NCBI GenBank assembly: GCA_026389715.1
Contig: JAPLHK010000094.1
Span: 21,129 to 55,169, forward strand
DNA length: 34,041 nucleotides
Direction: 5' to 3'
Source of the DNA: Chloroflexota bacterium
Lineage (GTDB): Bacteria > Chloroflexota > Dehalococcoidia > GIF9 > UBA5629
The notes under the pieces were generated by a model, which made no database searches, was not told where the DNA came from, and worked only from the letters and a program-made list of their open reading frames with translations. Position 1 is the stretch's first letter; each line of letters begins with the position of its first letter. Both the position numbers and the translations under genes were made by a program. Shown one piece after another: positions 32,401 through 34,041 of the stretch.

Positions 32401-34041
32401 CTATTTGAACTTACCGCTTAATATGGTTCTGATCTCCCTCTTGAGAATCTTCCCCACTGCGCTGGTGGGTAGCTGGTCGAAGAATTCTATGGTCTTGGGC
32501 ACCTTGTAGGGGGCAACCTTGCCCTTAAGGTACTCGATTATCCTGGCTTTCTCGGCGTCGCTTTTCTCTATGCCGGGCTTGAGAATGATGGCCGAGGCAA
32601 CTATCTCGGTCCCCGGCCTGTCGGGATTATGTATTCCCACAGTGGCACACATATCCACGTCCGGGTGCTCGCAGATTACATCATCCAATTCGCGGGTAAA
32701 CACCTTGAACCCCGAGACGTTGACCATGTCCTTTATCCGATCCACAATGGTTACGAACCCCTCATCATCCATCTTGCCCACGTCGCCCGTGTAGAACCAG
32801 CCGTTCCGCAGCGCGTTGGCCGTCTCGTCCGGTTTTCTGAAATAGCCCTTGGTGAATACCTGCGGCCCCCTCACAGCTATCTCGCCCGGCTCATTGAATG
32901 GCACTGGTTCACCGGTTGCGGGGTCAATGATTTTTATATCGGTATCGGGGAAGGGTATACCCACCGCACCCGGTATCTTCTTGCCATAGCGGGGATTGGC
33001 CGTTATGATCGGGCTGGTCTCGGTCAGGCCGTACACTTCCACCAGCTTGTTCTCACCTACAATTTTCTCAAAATCCTTGATATATTCGGGAGGGAACGGG
33101 GCGGCGCCGCTGGCGAAATACTGGACGTCGCTGAAATCATAGGCTTTGAAGCCCGGCTGTTTGATCAGCTCCAGGTAAACCGTCGGGACGTTGCCGATAA
33201 TACTCGGCCGGTGCTTCTTCATGGCCTTGATGATAAATTGCTGATCGCGCGGGTTGGGCACCGCGACCTGTGTGTTGGCCTTGGCAAATAGCGCCATGCA
33301 TATCACAAGTCCGGCAATATGAAATAGCGGGAACGCCGTCATACCGACCAACTCACCCATCGGGGCATCTAACCAGGTGTTTATCTGGAACATCTGTGAG
33401 GTCATGTTGCGGTGCGTCAGTTCCGCGCCCTTGGGCAGGCCGGTGGTACCGCCGGTGTACTGCATCACGCAGGTATCATCCATACTTACTTTTTCCGATA
33501 CAGGGTCGGCGGGCAGGCTCTTCATGACCTGCTTGAAATCGTATATTTCTATTCCCGGTATAGGCAGCACCTTGCCTGTGGGGATCTTCTTCAGCATTTT
33601 CCCCATGGTGGCCAGCACCGGGGAGAGGTAATCGGCGATGCCCGTAAATACAATGGCCTTAAGCTCCGTGCCTCCGATGCTCTTGATAATTCGCGGGTAA
33701 AGCGCATCGAGGGTCACCAGCACCTTGGCACCGGAATCCTTGAGCTGGTGGTTGAGCTCGTCAGCAGTGAGCAGCGGGCTGACGCCGGTGAGCACACAGC
33801 CTGCCTTCTGTATGCCGACCAGGCCGATGTAATAAGCAGGTAGATTGGGAAGGTTTATACCTACTGTATCGCCTTTCTTCAGACCGATCTTCTTGAGCAG
33901 GTTGGCGAAGCGGTTGGACATCTCGTCCATCTGCTTGAAAGTGAAGGGGGTGCCCATGTAGTACAGCGCCACGCGGTTGGGAAATCCCTTAAAGGCCGGC
34001 TCAATAGCCTCCCAGAACGTTTTATCTGGGTATTGCAGGTT
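32401..34041 (-). CDS. Acyl-CoA ligase of a separate subfamily (5' partial)
   Basis: An AMP-dependent ligase cut by the right window edge. The track start (GTG 33972) is internal, because the frame stays open to 34041 and encodes NLQYPDKTFWEAIEPAFKGF, an ordinary ligase N-terminal region. P-loop MQYTGGTTGLPKGAELTH, VYGLTETSP, GWFYTGDVGKMDDEGF, hinge DRIKDMVNVSGFKVF and C-terminal Lys in SAVGKILKREIR are all present. DRIKDM-VSG and YTGG place it in the FadD/long-chain group, apart from the SRKKD-type ligases of the 11.8-22.7 kb array, so it is not a recent duplicate of them. It is followed closely by the NMO-family gene, probably in one operon with the crotonase gene. Confidence 0.9.
   Translation of the reverse strand, partial: NLQYPDKTFWEAIEPAFKGFPNRVALYYMGTPFTFKQMDEMSNRFANLLKKIGLKKGDTVGINLPNLPAYYIGLVGIQKAGCVLTGVSPLLTADELNHQLKDSGAKVLVTLDALYPRIIKSIGGTELKAIVFTGIADYLSPVLATMGKMLKKIPTGKVLPIPGIEIYDFKQVMKSLPADPVSEKVSMDDTCVMQYTGGTTGLPKGAELTHRNMTSQMFQINTWLDAPMGELVGMTAFPLFHIAGLVICMALFAKANTQVAVPNPRDQQFIIKAMKKHRPSIIGNVPTVYLELIKQPGFKAYDFSDVQYFASGAAPFPPEYIKDFEKIVGENKLVEVYGLTETSPIITANPRYGKKIPGAVGIPFPDTDIKIIDPATGEPVPFNEPGEIAVRGPQVFTKGYFRKPDETANALRNGWFYTGDVGKMDDEGFVTIVDRIKDMVNVSGFKVFTRELDDVICEHPDVDMCATVGIHNPDRPGTEIVASAIILKPGIEKSDAEKARIIEYLKGKVAPYKVPKTIEFFDQLPTSAVGKILKREIRTILSGKFK

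Overview
This window looks like chromosomal DNA from an anaerobic, moderately GC-rich bacterium that uses organic acids. Gene content suggests Chloroflexota (Dehalococcoidia-like): repeated AMP-dependent acyl-CoA ligases, a glycyl radical enzyme with its activase, frequent TTG/GTG starts, and a dispersed palindrome of the GTCATTGCGAG...CAATCT kind. That placement is inference; there is no rRNA or other phylogenetic marker apart from rlmN. No tRNA, CRISPR array, insertion sequence or phage gene was seen.

Region 1 (1-11,750) is a sugar-acid catabolism island made of two convergent gene groups whose last genes overlap by 22 bp. The plus-strand group has a GatZ/KbaZ-like domain fused to a PfkB kinase (cut by the window edge), a KDG-kinase-like PfkB protein and a KDPG aldolase. 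The minus-strand group, read from 11,647 down to 3,652, has an RraA-like protein, an IlvD/Edd-type dehydratase, an MFS transporter, an extended SDR, a zinc alcohol dehydrogenase, a UlaG-like metallo-beta-lactamase-fold hydrolase and a LarA/DUF2088 protein. A coherent reading is uptake, oxidation, lactone opening, C2 epimerisation, dehydration to a 2-keto-3-deoxy acid, phosphorylation and aldol cleavage to pyruvate plus a triose phosphate.

Region 2 (11,778-22,809) is a head-to-tail array of paralogous acyl-CoA ligases on the minus strand behind a good sigma70-type promoter (22,782-22,809). Five copies are intact. One is broken by a 41-bp tandem duplication, and one survives only as a deleted remnant. 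Perfect GC-rich hairpins without U-tracts, or a palindromic repeat, follow the stop codons of four of the copies.

Region 3 (22,836-24,300) holds rlmN on the minus strand. Divergent from it is a gene-free stretch of about 400 bp on the plus strand with a promoter, nested long-range helices, a 25-codon ORF with a good ribosome binding site, and a strong intrinsic terminator. It is probably an unrecognised structured RNA.

Region 4 (24,317-30,385) is a compact minus-strand operon. It encodes an 881-residue fusion of a CrtI-like FAD oxidoreductase with a ferredoxin-NAD(P) reductase module and a 2Fe-2S ferredoxin, then a glycyl radical enzyme of unknown substrate, then its radical-SAM activase. 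Region 5 (30,446-34,041) adds a crotonase-family protein, a nitronate-monooxygenase-family flavoprotein and a further, more distant acyl-CoA ligase that runs off the window. Regions 2, 4 and 5 together suggest radical or flavin activation of a carboxylic or hydrophobic substrate, CoA ligation and beta-oxidation-type processing. The two least familiar items are the CrtI-reductase-ferredoxin fusion beside the glycyl radical enzyme, and the structured RNA at 24.0-24.3 kb.
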